DNA from: RPQJ01 sp963777725
GTDB lineage: Bacteria > Pseudomonadota > Gammaproteobacteria > Steroidobacterales > Steroidobacteraceae
DNA length: 64,000 nt
Assembly: GCA_963777725.1 (NCBI GenBank)
Contig: CAVZRR010000009.1
Span: 1-64,000 of the forward strand
Reading direction: 5' to 3'
In this document: in pieces, positions 35,113 to 43,731 of the stretch
Numbering within the stretch: the stretch's first letter is position 1
Layout: each line of letters starts with the position of its first letter
The notes under the pieces: generated by a model
Database searches by the model: none
Told to the model about the DNA's origin: nothing
What the model saw: the letters and a program-made list of their open reading frames with translations, nothing else
Translations under genes and position numbers: made by a program

Positions 35113-35904
35113 CTAACGCGTCACCCACCGGTAGGCGGTGCCGGCGAGGCCTTCGGGGTCGAACGGTCGCCACTGGCCCTCGGGCTGCGCCAGCCGATCG
35201 GCGACGATCCACAGCACCACGGCGTTGAAACCCAGCCCGCAGTGGCTGCCCGGCACGCGGATGTTCTCGTGCATGGCCGGGTCGCCGTCGAACATCGCCT
35301 GGTGCTTCGGCACGACCCCGTCACTGTCGGAATACAGGCAGCTCATCGGCACCGGCGGCCGCGCGCGCAGTTGCTTCACGCGTGGCTGCATCGCGTGCGC
35401 CGCCGATCCGAGCGGGTGCGCGACGAGCCGGTACAGCGCGTGCACGACCGGCGGCGACTGGCTGCCCTCGGGACCGACCGTGACCGGGCTGCCGAGCGTG
35501 ATGATGCCGCGCACGCACTCGGCGGCGTGGTGGGCGACGTACAGCGCGAACGCACCGCCGAGGCTCCAGCCCACGATGCTGACCTTGCGGCCGTGCTTGT
35601 GGTGCATGAAGCGCACCTTCTGCTCGAGCGCGGCGACGTGCTTGCGCTGCAGCCCGACGTTGCGGCCGAAGCCCCAGGTCTCGACGACGTAACCGCGGTT
35701 GCGCAGGAACGCCTTCATCGCGGCGAGCGGAATCTCGCTGCTCAGGAAACCGGGCACCAGCAGCACCGGGTGGCCGTCGCCGTGCGGCGCGCGCAGCAGG
35801 AAGGGCAGCGCCTGCGGCAGCATCGCGAGCTCGAGCGCCGCGCGCAGCTCGAGCAGCGAATGCAGCGTGCGTGGCGGACCTATTCGGGACGGTGCAGTGG
35901 CCAT
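35113..35904 (-). CDS. Alpha/beta hydrolase (lipase/PHA-synthase-like fold)
   Basis: 263 residues from ATG 35904. VLLVPGFLSSE is the oxyanion strand. The nucleophile elbow VSIVGWSLGGAFAL has Ser in GWSLGG. LYSDSDGVVP supplies the Asp and VPGSHCGLGFN the His of the triad. No signal peptide. It sits between a convergent SulP gene and a divergent WS/DGAT acyltransferase, so lipid-ester turnover is plausible but unproven. Confidence 0.85.
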   Translation of the reverse strand: MATAPSRIGPPRTLHSLLELRAALELAMLPQALPFLLRAPHGDGHPVLLVPGFLSSEIPLAAMKAFLRNRGYVVETWGFGRNVGLQRKHVAALEQKVRFMHHKHGRKVSIVGWSLGGAFALYVAHHAAECVRGIITLGSPVTVGPEGSQSPPVVHALYRLVAHPLGSAAHAMQPRVKQLRARPPVPMSCLYSDSDGVVPKHQAMFDGDPAMHENIRVPGSHCGLGFNAVVLWIVADRLAQPEGQWRPFDPEGLAGTAYRWVTR

Positions 35905-35940
35905 GGAGTAGGATCCCCAGCGATCCGCCAACGATAACAG

Positions 35941-36007
35941 AGGTGCCGGTGGTCGGATCCGTTGGATTTGGCGCTGCCAAATCCGACGGATCCGACCACC
36001 GGCACCT
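35941..36007. repeat. 67-bp intergenic palindrome, copy 1
   Basis: Two 32-nt arms with one G-T mismatch around a 3-nt loop (GCT). The outer arm begins AGGTGCCGGTGGTCGGATCC and the inner arm ends GATTTGGC before the loop. It is almost identical to copy 2 at 37411. It begins 36 bp before the acyltransferase's translated region ends its leader, so it is transcribed as part of the 5' leader. REP-like element. Confidence 0.92.
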
Positions 36008-36020
36008 TCGGAAAATGCTT

Positions 36021-37403
36021 ATGAAGAGACTGACCGGCCTGGACGGGATGTTCCTGCATCTCGAGACGCCGCAAACACCGATGCACGTCGGCTCGCTGGC
36101 GCTGCTCGACCTGCCGAAGGGCTACCGCGGCGACTTCCTCGAGGACGTCAAGCGCTTGTACGCGCGCCGGATCCCGCTCGCGCCCGTGGTGAGCCGGAAA
36201 CTGCTGGAACTGCCGCTGCACATGGCCAATCCGGTCTGGGTGCAGGCGGAGTCCATCGACCTTGACGCGCACATCCGGCGCATCGTGCTGCCGAAGCCTG
36301 GCACGCAGGCGCAGCTCGAGGACTGCGTCGGTCAACTGCACTCGATTCCACTCGACCGGACCCGGCCGCTCTGGAGCGTCGCCATCATCGAGGGCCTGAA
36401 GAGCGGCCAGGTCGCCTACTACACGAACATCCACCACGCCGTGATCGACGGGCAGGCTGGCGTCGAGTTGTCGAAGGCGATCTTCGATCTCACGCCGAAG
36501 TCGCGACGCGTTGCGCGCGTGCCGCATCGAACCATGCGGCGCGGGGACGAGCACCCCTGGCCCGGCGCGCTGATCGCAGGGGCCTTGCGACACGACGCGG
36601 AGCAGTATGCGAATTTCGTGCAGCAGCTGCCGGAGCTCGCCCGCAGGCTCGCCGGCATGAGGCGCGCTGCAAGGAGCAGTGCACCCGGCGGCTTCGCGCC
36701 AAGGACTCCGCTCAACGTCGGCATCAGCGCCGAGCGCGGCTTCGCCGGCGTGTCGGTACCGATGAAGGAAGTCAAGGCGATCGCGACGGCATACGAGGCG
36801 AAGGTCAACGACGTCGTGCTGGCGATCTGCAGCGGTGCCCTGCGGCGGTACCTGGGACACCACGGCGGTGTCCCGGAAGAGTCGCTGATCGCGGCCATGC
36901 CGATCTCGCTGCGCGAGCCCGGCAATACCGAGTTCACGACCCAGGCGACCATGGTCCGGGTCGCCCTCGCCACCGACATCGCCGACCCGGTACGCCGCCT
37001 GCGCGTGATCCGCGACGCGACTAGCGCTGCGAAGTCAACCAGCGGCCGCGGCAAATCACTGCTGCCCATGGACTTCCCGACCATCGGCCTGCCTTGGATC
37101 GTGCACGGGCTGGCGTCGCTGTATGGTCGATCGGGCCTCACCAACCTCGCTCCGCCGATCGTCAACGTCGTCGTCTCGAACGTTCCCGGCCCGCCCGTGC
37201 CGCTGTATTTCGCGGGCGCCCGAGTCGCCCAATACTGGCCTCTGTCCATCGTCCAGCACGGGCTCGGCGTCAACATCACGGTGGAAAGCTACGCCGGCGC
37301 CCTCGGCTTCGGCGTGACCACGGCTCGCGACGCCATGCGGGATCCGCGCCAGTTCGCCCGGGCGCTGCTCGCCGCGCACCAGCAATTGATGAAGCGGCTG
37401 TGA
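36021..37403 (+). CDS. WS/DGAT (wax ester synthase / diacylglycerol acyltransferase)
   Basis: 460 residues from ATG 36021 (GGAAAA upstream; ATG 36015 is in frame). N-terminal RLTGLDGMFLHLETPQTPMH is the family opening. Catalytic HHAVIDGQAG (HHxxxDG) is near residue 140. PLWSVAIIEGL, SVPMKEVKAI and the C-terminal NVVVSNVPGPPVPLYFAGAR are conserved. Transfers fatty acyl-CoA to long-chain alcohol or diacylglycerol for storage lipid, at the inner membrane. It is flanked on both sides by the same 66-67 bp palindrome, with no transposase, and is its own transcription unit. Confidence 0.93.
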   Translation: MKRLTGLDGMFLHLETPQTPMHVGSLALLDLPKGYRGDFLEDVKRLYARRIPLAPVVSRKLLELPLHMANPVWVQAESIDLDAHIRRIVLPKPGTQAQLEDCVGQLHSIPLDRTRPLWSVAIIEGLKSGQVAYYTNIHHAVIDGQAGVELSKAIFDLTPKSRRVARVPHRTMRRGDEHPWPGALIAGALRHDAEQYANFVQQLPELARRLAGMRRAARSSAPGGFAPRTPLNVGISAERGFAGVSVPMKEVKAIATAYEAKVNDVVLAICSGALRRYLGHHGGVPEESLIAAMPISLREPGNTEFTTQATMVRVALATDIADPVRRLRVIRDATSAAKSTSGRGKSLLPMDFPTIGLPWIVHGLASLYGRSGLTNLAPPIVNVVVSNVPGPPVPLYFAGARVAQYWPLSIVQHGLGVNITVESYAGALGFGVTTARDAMRDPRQFARALLAAHQQLMKRL

Positions 37404-37410
37404 TCTCGAG

Positions 37411-37476
37411 AGGTGCCGGTGGTCGGATCCGTCGGATTTGGCAATGCCAAATCCGACGGATCCGACCACCGGCACC
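37411..37476. repeat. 66-bp intergenic palindrome, copy 2
   Basis: Arms 37411-37442 and 37446-37476, loop AAT. The same arm sequence as copy 1 (AGGTGCCGGTGGTCGGATCC outward) with one arm substitution that makes the stem perfect. It begins 8 bp after the acyltransferase stop, so it could act as a strong 3' hairpin, but no T-run follows. Confidence 0.92.
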
Positions 37477-37533
37477 GGCCCATTGAGCGTATAAAGGTAG
37501 ACCCCCCTCCGAGCCGACGAGAGCGTTCGAGCA

Positions 37534-37848
37534 ATGCACGACAAGTCCCGCGTCTTCGACAACGACCCGCCCTACGGGGCCGCCAGCGACATCGCCGCGG
37601 AGCGGCGCCAGCGCATTGCCGCCGAGCTGGCCGCCGTGCAGGAACGCAAGCAGCGCGATCTTTCACTGCAGACGTCGATGTCGAGCTCGCCCGAAGAGCG
37701 CATCAGCCTGTGGGAGCGACGCCACGGCATGAGCCTGCCGCGCGATGCGGCGCACCCCGTGCTGCCGTTCATCGCCAAGAGCACCGGACTGCTGCTCGAG
37801 CAGGTCCTGGACGAGCAGCGCCGCCGGGCCAGCCTCCGCGGCAACTGA
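37534..37848 (+). CDS. Small coiled-coil protein of unknown function
   Basis: 104 residues. Charged helical segments (DIAAERRQRIAAELAAVQER; PEERISLWERRHGMSLPRDA) and a C-terminal helix (GLLLEQVLDEQRRRASLR). No signal peptide or membrane helix. The family is unrecognised, but the central WERRH-GMSLPRD text looks conserved-like. It lies 105 bp upstream of the SIR2-TIR gene on the same strand and could be a minor component of that locus, though the gap makes co-translation unlikely. The gap carries only a short CGCGTC-type direct repeat. Confidence 0.65.
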   Translation: MHDKSRVFDNDPPYGAASDIAAERRQRIAAELAAVQERKQRDLSLQTSMSSSPEERISLWERRHGMSLPRDAAHPVLPFIAKSTGLLLEQVLDEQRRRASLRGN

Positions 37849-37953
37849 TCGATCGACGCGTCAGCGCGTCGGCGCGTCAGCGGGCCATCGGGTTCCTGCC
37901 GGGAGAGTGCTATTCTCGGCGTGCACAGGGGATGACCGCGCACAAACAGAACG

Positions 37954-39333
37954 ATGGCCGCGCTACCGCAGCTGCAGAACCTCGATGACGATGCCTGGGA
38001 CGACCTCCTCAATTACATAGAGGAGCGTCGGGTCATCCCGATCATCGGGCCCGACCTGCTGCGCGTCGAAACCGAGCGCGGCCCGCGCCTGCTCTACGAG
38101 TGGCTCGCCGAGAAACTCGCCGCCCGGCTTGCGGTCGACGTGACCGGGCTGACCCAACCCCTGACGCTGAACGACGTGGTCTGCTGCTACCTCGGCCAGC
38201 GCGGCCGGCGCGAAGAGGTCTACACCCGGCTGCGCTCGATCATGCGCGAGGTGCAGCTCGCACCCACGATGGCGCTGCGGCAACTGGCGCAGATCACCGA
38301 CTTCGACCTGTTCGTGACCACGACGTTCGATCCGTTGCTGGAGCAGGCACTCAACCTGGAGCGGTTCGGCGGCCAGCCGACGGCAGACGTCATCGCCTAT
38401 GCGCCGAACCGCGTCGCGGACCTGCCCGCCGAGCGCAGCCAGCTGCAGCGCCCGGTGGTCTATCACCTGCTGGGACGCCTCTCGGCCTCGCCCACCTACG
38501 TCGTCTCCGACGAGGACATGCTCGAATTCATCTGCGCGCTGCAGTCCGAGCACCTGACGCCGGAGAAGCTTTTCCACGAGCTGGAGCACAACCACCTGCT
38601 GCTGATCGGCAGCGATTTCTCGAACTGGCTGGCGCGTCTCTTCCTGCGCATGGCGAAGCGCCGCAGGCTTTCGGATCCGCGCGACGTCGGCGAGGTGTTC
38701 GCCGACGACCACACGATGAAGGACGAGCGGCTCGTCGCATTCCTGCAGCAGGTCAGCGTGCGCACGCGCGTCTACTCCGGTGCCGAGGCTTTCGTCGCGG
38801 AACTGCACCAACGCTGGCAGCAGCGCCAGACGACCGCGGCGCCCGCGCCTGTCGCCGGCACCGCGCCGCAGCGCTTCCTGCCGCCGTCACGCGAGATGCC
38901 GGAGAACGCGATCTTCATCAGCTACGCGCGTGAGGACCTGCCCGCCGTGCAGCGTCTCAAGGCCGGTCTCGACGCCGCGGGCCTGACGACCTGGTTCGAC
39001 CTCGACCGTCTCGAGGGTGGCGACGACTACGACCGCAAGATCCACGCGAACATCGCGCGCTGCAGCTTTTTCCTGCCGGTGATCTCGGCGACGACCCAGC
39101 GCCGGCTCGAAGCGTATTTCCGGCGCGAGTGGAGCTATGCAGTGGATCGCTCACGGAACATCGCCGAGGGTGCGGTCTTCATCCTGCCGGTCTGCATCGA
39201 CGACACCTCGGAGGCGGCGGCCCTGGTGCCTGACAAGTTCAAGTCCGTGCACATCTCGCGCCTCCCGGATGGCGAGCCGACGCCCGACTTCCTGCGCCGG
39301 CTGCAGGATCTCTTCAGCGCACGCCGCGCATGA
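37954..39333 (+). CDS. SIR2-like / TIR fusion protein
   Basis: 459 residues. Residues ~15-285 are a SIR2_2-like NAD-binding domain, but its hallmarks are altered: the G-A-G loop is IPIIGPD (28-34) and the TTNYD motif with catalytic Asn reads TTTFD (122-126), so it may bind a ligand without hydrolysing NAD. After an Ala/Pro linker, residues ~317-455 are a TIR domain (AIFISYAREDLPAVQRLKAG; TTWFDLDRLEGGDDYD) with candidate NADase Glu392 in RREW. Its stop overlaps the start of the STAND gene (ATGA), so the two are translationally coupled. It probably depletes NAD or makes a cyclic-ADPR-type signal when the STAND partner is triggered (inference). Confidence 0.87.
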   Translation: MAALPQLQNLDDDAWDDLLNYIEERRVIPIIGPDLLRVETERGPRLLYEWLAEKLAARLAVDVTGLTQPLTLNDVVCCYLGQRGRREEVYTRLRSIMREVQLAPTMALRQLAQITDFDLFVTTTFDPLLEQALNLERFGGQPTADVIAYAPNRVADLPAERSQLQRPVVYHLLGRLSASPTYVVSDEDMLEFICALQSEHLTPEKLFHELEHNHLLLIGSDFSNWLARLFLRMAKRRRLSDPRDVGEVFADDHTMKDERLVAFLQQVSVRTRVYSGAEAFVAELHQRWQQRQTTAAPAPVAGTAPQRFLPPSREMPENAIFISYAREDLPAVQRLKAGLDAAGLTTWFDLDRLEGGDDYDRKIHANIARCSFFLPVISATTQRRLEAYFRREWSYAVDRSRNIAEGAVFILPVCIDDTSEAAALVPDKFKSVHISRLPDGEPTPDFLRRLQDLFSARRA

Positions 39334-42300
39334 AACCAACGCCACCCGACCTGTCGGCCTCGGTCACGATCGACCCGGAAAATCCGTGGCTCGGTCTGTC
39401 GTCGTACTCCGAGGAGACCCGCGCGTATTTCCACGGCCGGGACGAGGAAGCGGCCGAGCTCGCTCGTCGCGTGCAGCGCAAGCTCCTCACCGTGCTGTTC
39501 GGCCAGTCCGGGCTCGGCAAGACTTCGCTGCTGCGGGCCGGCCTCGTGCCGCGGCTGCGCGGCGAGGGCTTCTGCCCGATATACGTGCGCGTGGACTACT
39601 CGCCCGAGTCGCCGCCGCCGTCGGAGCAGATCAAGCAGGCGATCTTCAGGGCCACCGCCGCAGCCGGCCACTGGTCCCGGCCCGGGTCGGCGATCGAGGG
39701 TGAATCGTTGTGGGAGTTCCTGCATCACCGCGGCGATCTGCTGCGCGATGCGGCCGGCCGCACGCTGCTGCCCCTGCTGATCTTCGACCAGTTCGAGGAG
39801 ATCTTCACGCTGGCGCAGGCGGATGACGCTGGTCGGCAGCGCGCGAAGGCATTTCTCGAGGACCTCGCGGATCTCGTCGAGAACCGCCCGCCGGCGGATC
39901 TCGAGCGACGGCTCGAGCACGACGAGGCCGACGCCGGGCACTACGACTTCTCGCGCGCCGACTACCGGATCCTGATCGCACTTCGCGAGGACTACCTCGC
40001 CCACCTCGAGAGCGTGAAAGGCATCATGCCCTCGATCACGCAGAACCGCATGCGACTGGCGCGCATGAGCGGCGCGCAGGCGTTGAGCGCCGTGGTCAAG
40101 CCGGGCGGGCGGCTCGTATCGCAGGAAGTGGCCGAGTCGATCGTCCGCTTCGTTGCCGGTGGCTCGGAACTCACGAATGCCGAGGTCGAGCCATCGTTGC
40201 TGAGCCTCGTGTGCCGCGAGTTGAACACCGTGCGCCTGAACCAAAGTCGCGCGGAAATCTCGGCCGACCTGCTGGCGGGTTCGCGAGACACGATCCTCAC
40301 GGAGTTCTATGAGCGGGCGCTCGCCGACCAGCCGGCCGGCGTGCGACGGGTGATCGAGGACGAGTTGCTGACGGAGTCCGGCTATCGCGAAAGCCTGGCC
40401 GAAGAACGCGTGACGAAGGCTCTCGCCGCGGCCGGTGCGGCGCCGGACGCGCTCGCGAAGCTGGTAGACCGTCGCCTGCTGCGCATCGAGGAACGGCTCG
40501 ACATGCGCCGCGTGGAACTCACGCACGACGTGCTGTGCAGCGTCGTGCGCGGCAGCCGCGACCTGCGCCACGAACGCGAGGCCCGCGACGAGGCCGAACG
40601 CCAGCTCGCCGCGCAGCAGGCGCGCGAGGCGGAGACGCATCGCACGCTCGTCCGCACGCGCAAGGTGGCGCTCGTCAGCGCGGTGCTGATGCTGGTGGCC
40701 GTCGCCAGCGCCGTGTTCGGCTGGGTCAATTACCGCCGGGCGCACCAGGCGGACCTCGCGGCGCAGCAGGCGCGCGCCGACGCGGAAAAGCTCGTCGGGT
40801 TCCTGATCGAAGATTTCTACGCCGAGCTCGAGCCGACCGGGCGACTGGAAACCATGGGCAAGCTCGCGCACCTGGCCGTGAGCTATTACGACGGGCTGCC
40901 GCCAGAGCTCCGGACGCCCCAGACGCAGCTCTACCGTGGCATGGCGCTGGTGCGCGAAGGCGGCGCGCTGCTCGCCCGGGGCGACGTCGAGGCCGCCAAC
41001 CCGAAGCTCGACGAGGCTCGGGCGCTGTTCGAGGCATTGCGGGCGGCGGACGCCAGCAACGAACAGGCCACGATCGGCCTCGCACTGACGCTTTTCGCTC
41101 GGTTCTCGAGTTGGGGTCCCGCCGGCGCGCCGGGCGGCAAGGAAGGCGACCTGCAGCTGGCTGCGGACCTGCTGCGGCCCCTCGTCCAGGAAGCGACGGG
41201 TTCGCGCCAGGCGAAAGTCGTCTATGCGGACGTGCTGAATTTCCTCAGCCACCAGCAGACGAAGGAAATGGGCATCGCCACCTGCGAGGAGGCGCGCAAG
41301 GTCCTCGTCGGCCTGGGCGCGCTCGACTTCACCGACCTGAACGCCGCGTCGATCTACGCCGACACCAGCGACTCGCAGGCCCGTCACGCCCTGGCGCTCG
41401 GCAGGCTGGAGGAGTCCGAACGGCTCACGCACGAGGTCTACGCGATCGCCGAAAAGGTGCTGGCGCAGCGCCCGGGGGACTTCCGATCCATGCGCAATCG
41501 CGCGCTGGCGGCCGACCTCCTCGGCCAACTGGCCATGCGCCGCCACGACTATGTCGCCGCCGCGGAGTACGCGGCACGAACCGAACTGGCCGGCCAGAAC
41601 TATGTGCAGTTCAACCCGTCGGACCTGAGTGCCTGGGACTACTGGATCCGCGGCAAGGACCAGGTGTCCGATACGCTGTTCGAGCGCGGCCGCGTGCTCG
41701 AGTCGATCGACGTGCTGCGCGCCGCCGTGGCGCTGGAGAAGGACGCCCGCCTGCCATCCAGCCTCAGTCCGCAGCTCAACTGGACGTGGGCCGAGCTCGC
41801 AGGACAGGAAGCCCGGTCCGGGCAACGAGCCAATGCGGAGAAGTCGCTGCGGGAAGCGATTCGTGCGAACGACGAATTGTTGAAGGTCTCCGGCAATACC
41901 GGCCAATGGCGCGAACTGCTGCCGCTGATGCCCGATGCGTGGCGGCAGCGGTTGGACCTGTATTTCGGGGACTACCCGGCCGCGCTCGAGGGCTCCGCAG
42001 CAAATGCACGTCGCCTGGGTGGGCTGCAGTTGCCGGCGGATGACGAGAACGCCCAACGGATTCGTGCCAATCTGCTGCGTTTCACGCTCGGCACCGCAGC
42101 AATGGCGGCCCTGCGACTTGGCCGCGACGCCGAAGCCGAGAGCGCGCTGCGGGAGCGGCTGACCCTGCCGCCCAACCCGTTCTCCGGAGCCGATCCGCAG
42201 GATGAGGTGTCGCGCTCCCAGGTGATGCTGGCCCACGCCGTCACACGGCAGGGTCGTAGCGCCGAGGCGCGCGAGATCCTGCAGCCCGCACTGCAGCGCT

Positions 42301-42530
42301 ATCGCGCCGCACAAACGCAAGGCGCCAGCGGCATCACGTTCCAGCGTGATCTCGCCTATGCCCTTTATGCCAACGCAATCGCGCAGGACGGCGACCGCGA
42401 GGGCCGGGAGCAACGGGAAGCGTCGCTGGCGGAGGCCGCGAAACTGCTGTCGAACCTGCCGGCGGAGGCGCAGCAGATCTGGGACATACGCGTGGTGGCC
42501 GACCTGGTCGACGCCGCCCGGGGCAGTTGA
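39330..42530 (+). CDS. STAND NTPase with transmembrane helix and TPR-like C-terminal half
   Basis: 1066 residues. Start ATG 39330 overlaps the previous stop. Residues ~20-300 are an nSTAND1-type P-loop domain: NPWLGLSSYSEETRAYFHGR lead-in, Walker A GQSGLGKTS at 58-66, Walker B LLPLLIFDQFEE at ~146-157. A winged-helix region and VELTHDVLC follow, then a charged coiled coil (~415-440), one transmembrane helix (~445-468) and ~580 residues of degenerate TPR-like helices, the usual ligand-sensing part of STAND proteins. The domain order places the NTPase in the cytoplasm and the repeats outside the inner membrane, if the topology follows positive-inside. Confidence 0.87.
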   Translation: MKPTPPDLSASVTIDPENPWLGLSSYSEETRAYFHGRDEEAAELARRVQRKLLTVLFGQSGLGKTSLLRAGLVPRLRGEGFCPIYVRVDYSPESPPPSEQIKQAIFRATAAAGHWSRPGSAIEGESLWEFLHHRGDLLRDAAGRTLLPLLIFDQFEEIFTLAQADDAGRQRAKAFLEDLADLVENRPPADLERRLEHDEADAGHYDFSRADYRILIALREDYLAHLESVKGIMPSITQNRMRLARMSGAQALSAVVKPGGRLVSQEVAESIVRFVAGGSELTNAEVEPSLLSLVCRELNTVRLNQSRAEISADLLAGSRDTILTEFYERALADQPAGVRRVIEDELLTESGYRESLAEERVTKALAAAGAAPDALAKLVDRRLLRIEERLDMRRVELTHDVLCSVVRGSRDLRHEREARDEAERQLAAQQAREAETHRTLVRTRKVALVSAVLMLVAVASAVFGWVNYRRAHQADLAAQQARADAEKLVGFLIEDFYAELEPTGRLETMGKLAHLAVSYYDGLPPELRTPQTQLYRGMALVREGGALLARGDVEAANPKLDEARALFEALRAADASNEQATIGLALTLFARFSSWGPAGAPGGKEGDLQLAADLLRPLVQEATGSRQAKVVYADVLNFLSHQQTKEMGIATCEEARKVLVGLGALDFTDLNAASIYADTSDSQARHALALGRLEESERLTHEVYAIAEKVLAQRPGDFRSMRNRALAADLLGQLAMRRHDYVAAAEYAARTELAGQNYVQFNPSDLSAWDYWIRGKDQVSDTLFERGRVLESIDVLRAAVALEKDARLPSSLSPQLNWTWAELAGQEARSGQRANAEKSLREAIRANDELLKVSGNTGQWRELLPLMPDAWRQRLDLYFGDYPAALEGSAANARRLGGLQLPADDENAQRIRANLLRFTLGTAAMAALRLGRDAEAESALRERLTLPPNPFSGADPQDEVSRSQVMLAHAVTRQGRSAEAREILQPALQRYRAAQTQGASGITFQRDLAYALYANAIAQDGDREGREQREASLAEAAKLLSNLPAEAQQIWDIRVVADLVDAARGS

Positions 42531-42551
42531 CGAACCTGCGGAGCAAGGACG

Positions 42552-43727
42552 ATGTCTGACCGAGCACCGATCCCACGTGACCCGGACAACGACTACACGC
42601 CGGAAATGGCCGAGCGCCGGGCCGAGTTCCTGCGCGAGAAGACCGGCACGACGCTGAACCACGTGCGGCGCGCGTCGTTCGACCCGGCCGTGCTGCCCGG
42701 CAACATCGAGAATTTCATCGGCGTCGCGCAGGTGCCGATCGGCCTGGCGGGGCCGCTGCGCATCAATGGCGAGCACGCCCAGGGCGACTTCTACGTGCCG
42801 CTCGCGACCACGGAAGGCACGCTGGTCGCGAGCTACAGCCGCGGCATGCGGGTGGTGTCCGAGTGCGGCGGCGTCACGGCGACCGTCGTCAAGCGTTCGA
42901 TGCAACGCGCGCCCGTGTTCATGTTCGGCACCGCGCGCGAGGCGCGCGATTTCGGCGAGTGGCTGACCCAGCGCTTCGACGACGTGAAGCAGGCCGCGGA
43001 AGCGACCACGCGCAGCGGGCGGCTGGTCGAGATCGAGCAGTACGCGATCGGCAACCTGCTCTACCTGCGCTTCAACTACACGACGGGCGACGCGGCCGGC
43101 CAGAACATGACGGGCAAGGCCACGCATGCCGCCTGCGAGTGGATCCACGCGACGCACCCGTCGCGGCCGAAGTACATGCTGTCCGGCAGCATCGACACCG
43201 ACAAGAAGCACTCGGCGATCAACACGCTGCGCACGCGCGGCCGCCGCGTGGTCGCCGAGGCCGTGATCAAGAACGACGTGCTGCAGCGACTGATGCGCGT
43301 GGACACGCGCACGCTGTTCAAGGCGCGGCAGGTGTCGAACGCCGGGGCGTTGCTCGCCGGCACGGCCTACAACGGGCCACACGCGGCGAACGGCATCACG
43401 GCGATGTTCATCGCCACGGGACAGGACGTCGCCAACGTCGCGGAGTCGCACGCGGGCATCACCTACGCGCAGCTGCTCGACAACGGCGACTACTACTGGT
43501 CCGTGACGCTGACCTCGCTGATCGTCGCGACCTACGGCGGCGGCACCGGCCTGCCGACGCAGCGCGAGTGCCTCGAGCTGCTCGACTGCTACGGCAATGG
43601 CAAGGCCGACAAGCTCGCCGAGATCGTCGCGGCCGTGGTGCTCGCGGGCGACATCTCGCTCGGCAGCGCCGTGCTCGCCGGCGACTGGGTGACGAGCCAC
43701 GAGAAGCTGGGCCGCAACCGGCCCTGA
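42552..43727 (+). CDS. Hydroxymethylglutaryl-CoA reductase (class I-like)
   Basis: 391 residues. ENFIGVAQVPIGLAGPL, TTEGTLVASYSRG (catalytic Glu), GDAAGQNMTGKATHAA (NADPH site), DTDKKHSAIN (catalytic Lys), ATGQDVANVAESHAGIT (catalytic Asp) and a C-terminal SHEKLGRNRP with the catalytic His are all present. It converts HMG-CoA to mevalonate. No membrane domain. It begins 21 bp after the STAND gene, so it may lie in the same transcript. No other mevalonate-pathway gene is in the window, unusual for a gammaproteobacterium that would normally use the MEP pathway. Confidence 0.93.
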   Translation: MSDRAPIPRDPDNDYTPEMAERRAEFLREKTGTTLNHVRRASFDPAVLPGNIENFIGVAQVPIGLAGPLRINGEHAQGDFYVPLATTEGTLVASYSRGMRVVSECGGVTATVVKRSMQRAPVFMFGTAREARDFGEWLTQRFDDVKQAAEATTRSGRLVEIEQYAIGNLLYLRFNYTTGDAAGQNMTGKATHAACEWIHATHPSRPKYMLSGSIDTDKKHSAINTLRTRGRRVVAEAVIKNDVLQRLMRVDTRTLFKARQVSNAGALLAGTAYNGPHAANGITAMFIATGQDVANVAESHAGITYAQLLDNGDYYWSVTLTSLIVATYGGGTGLPTQRECLELLDCYGNGKADKLAEIVAAVVLAGDISLGSAVLAGDWVTSHEKLGRNRP

Positions 43728-43731
43728 GCCG

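Noticed and set aside
35941..37476. Palindromes as terminal inverted repeats of an insertion sequence
   Set aside because: The enclosed gene is an acyltransferase, there is no transposase, and the bases outside the two copies do not form a target-site duplication.
37954..38800. SIR2 domain as an active NAD hydrolase
   Set aside because: The motif that normally holds the catalytic Asn reads TTTFD and the Gly loop is IIGPD, so activity should not be assumed; the TIR domain is the better enzyme candidate.
39135..43700. A 1521-codon open frame on the minus strand opposite the STAND and HMG-CoA reductase genes
   Set aside because: It is the complement of two strongly conserved plus-strand genes; the translation is Arg/Leu/Ala-rich with no recognisable domain, as expected from high-GC antisense frames.
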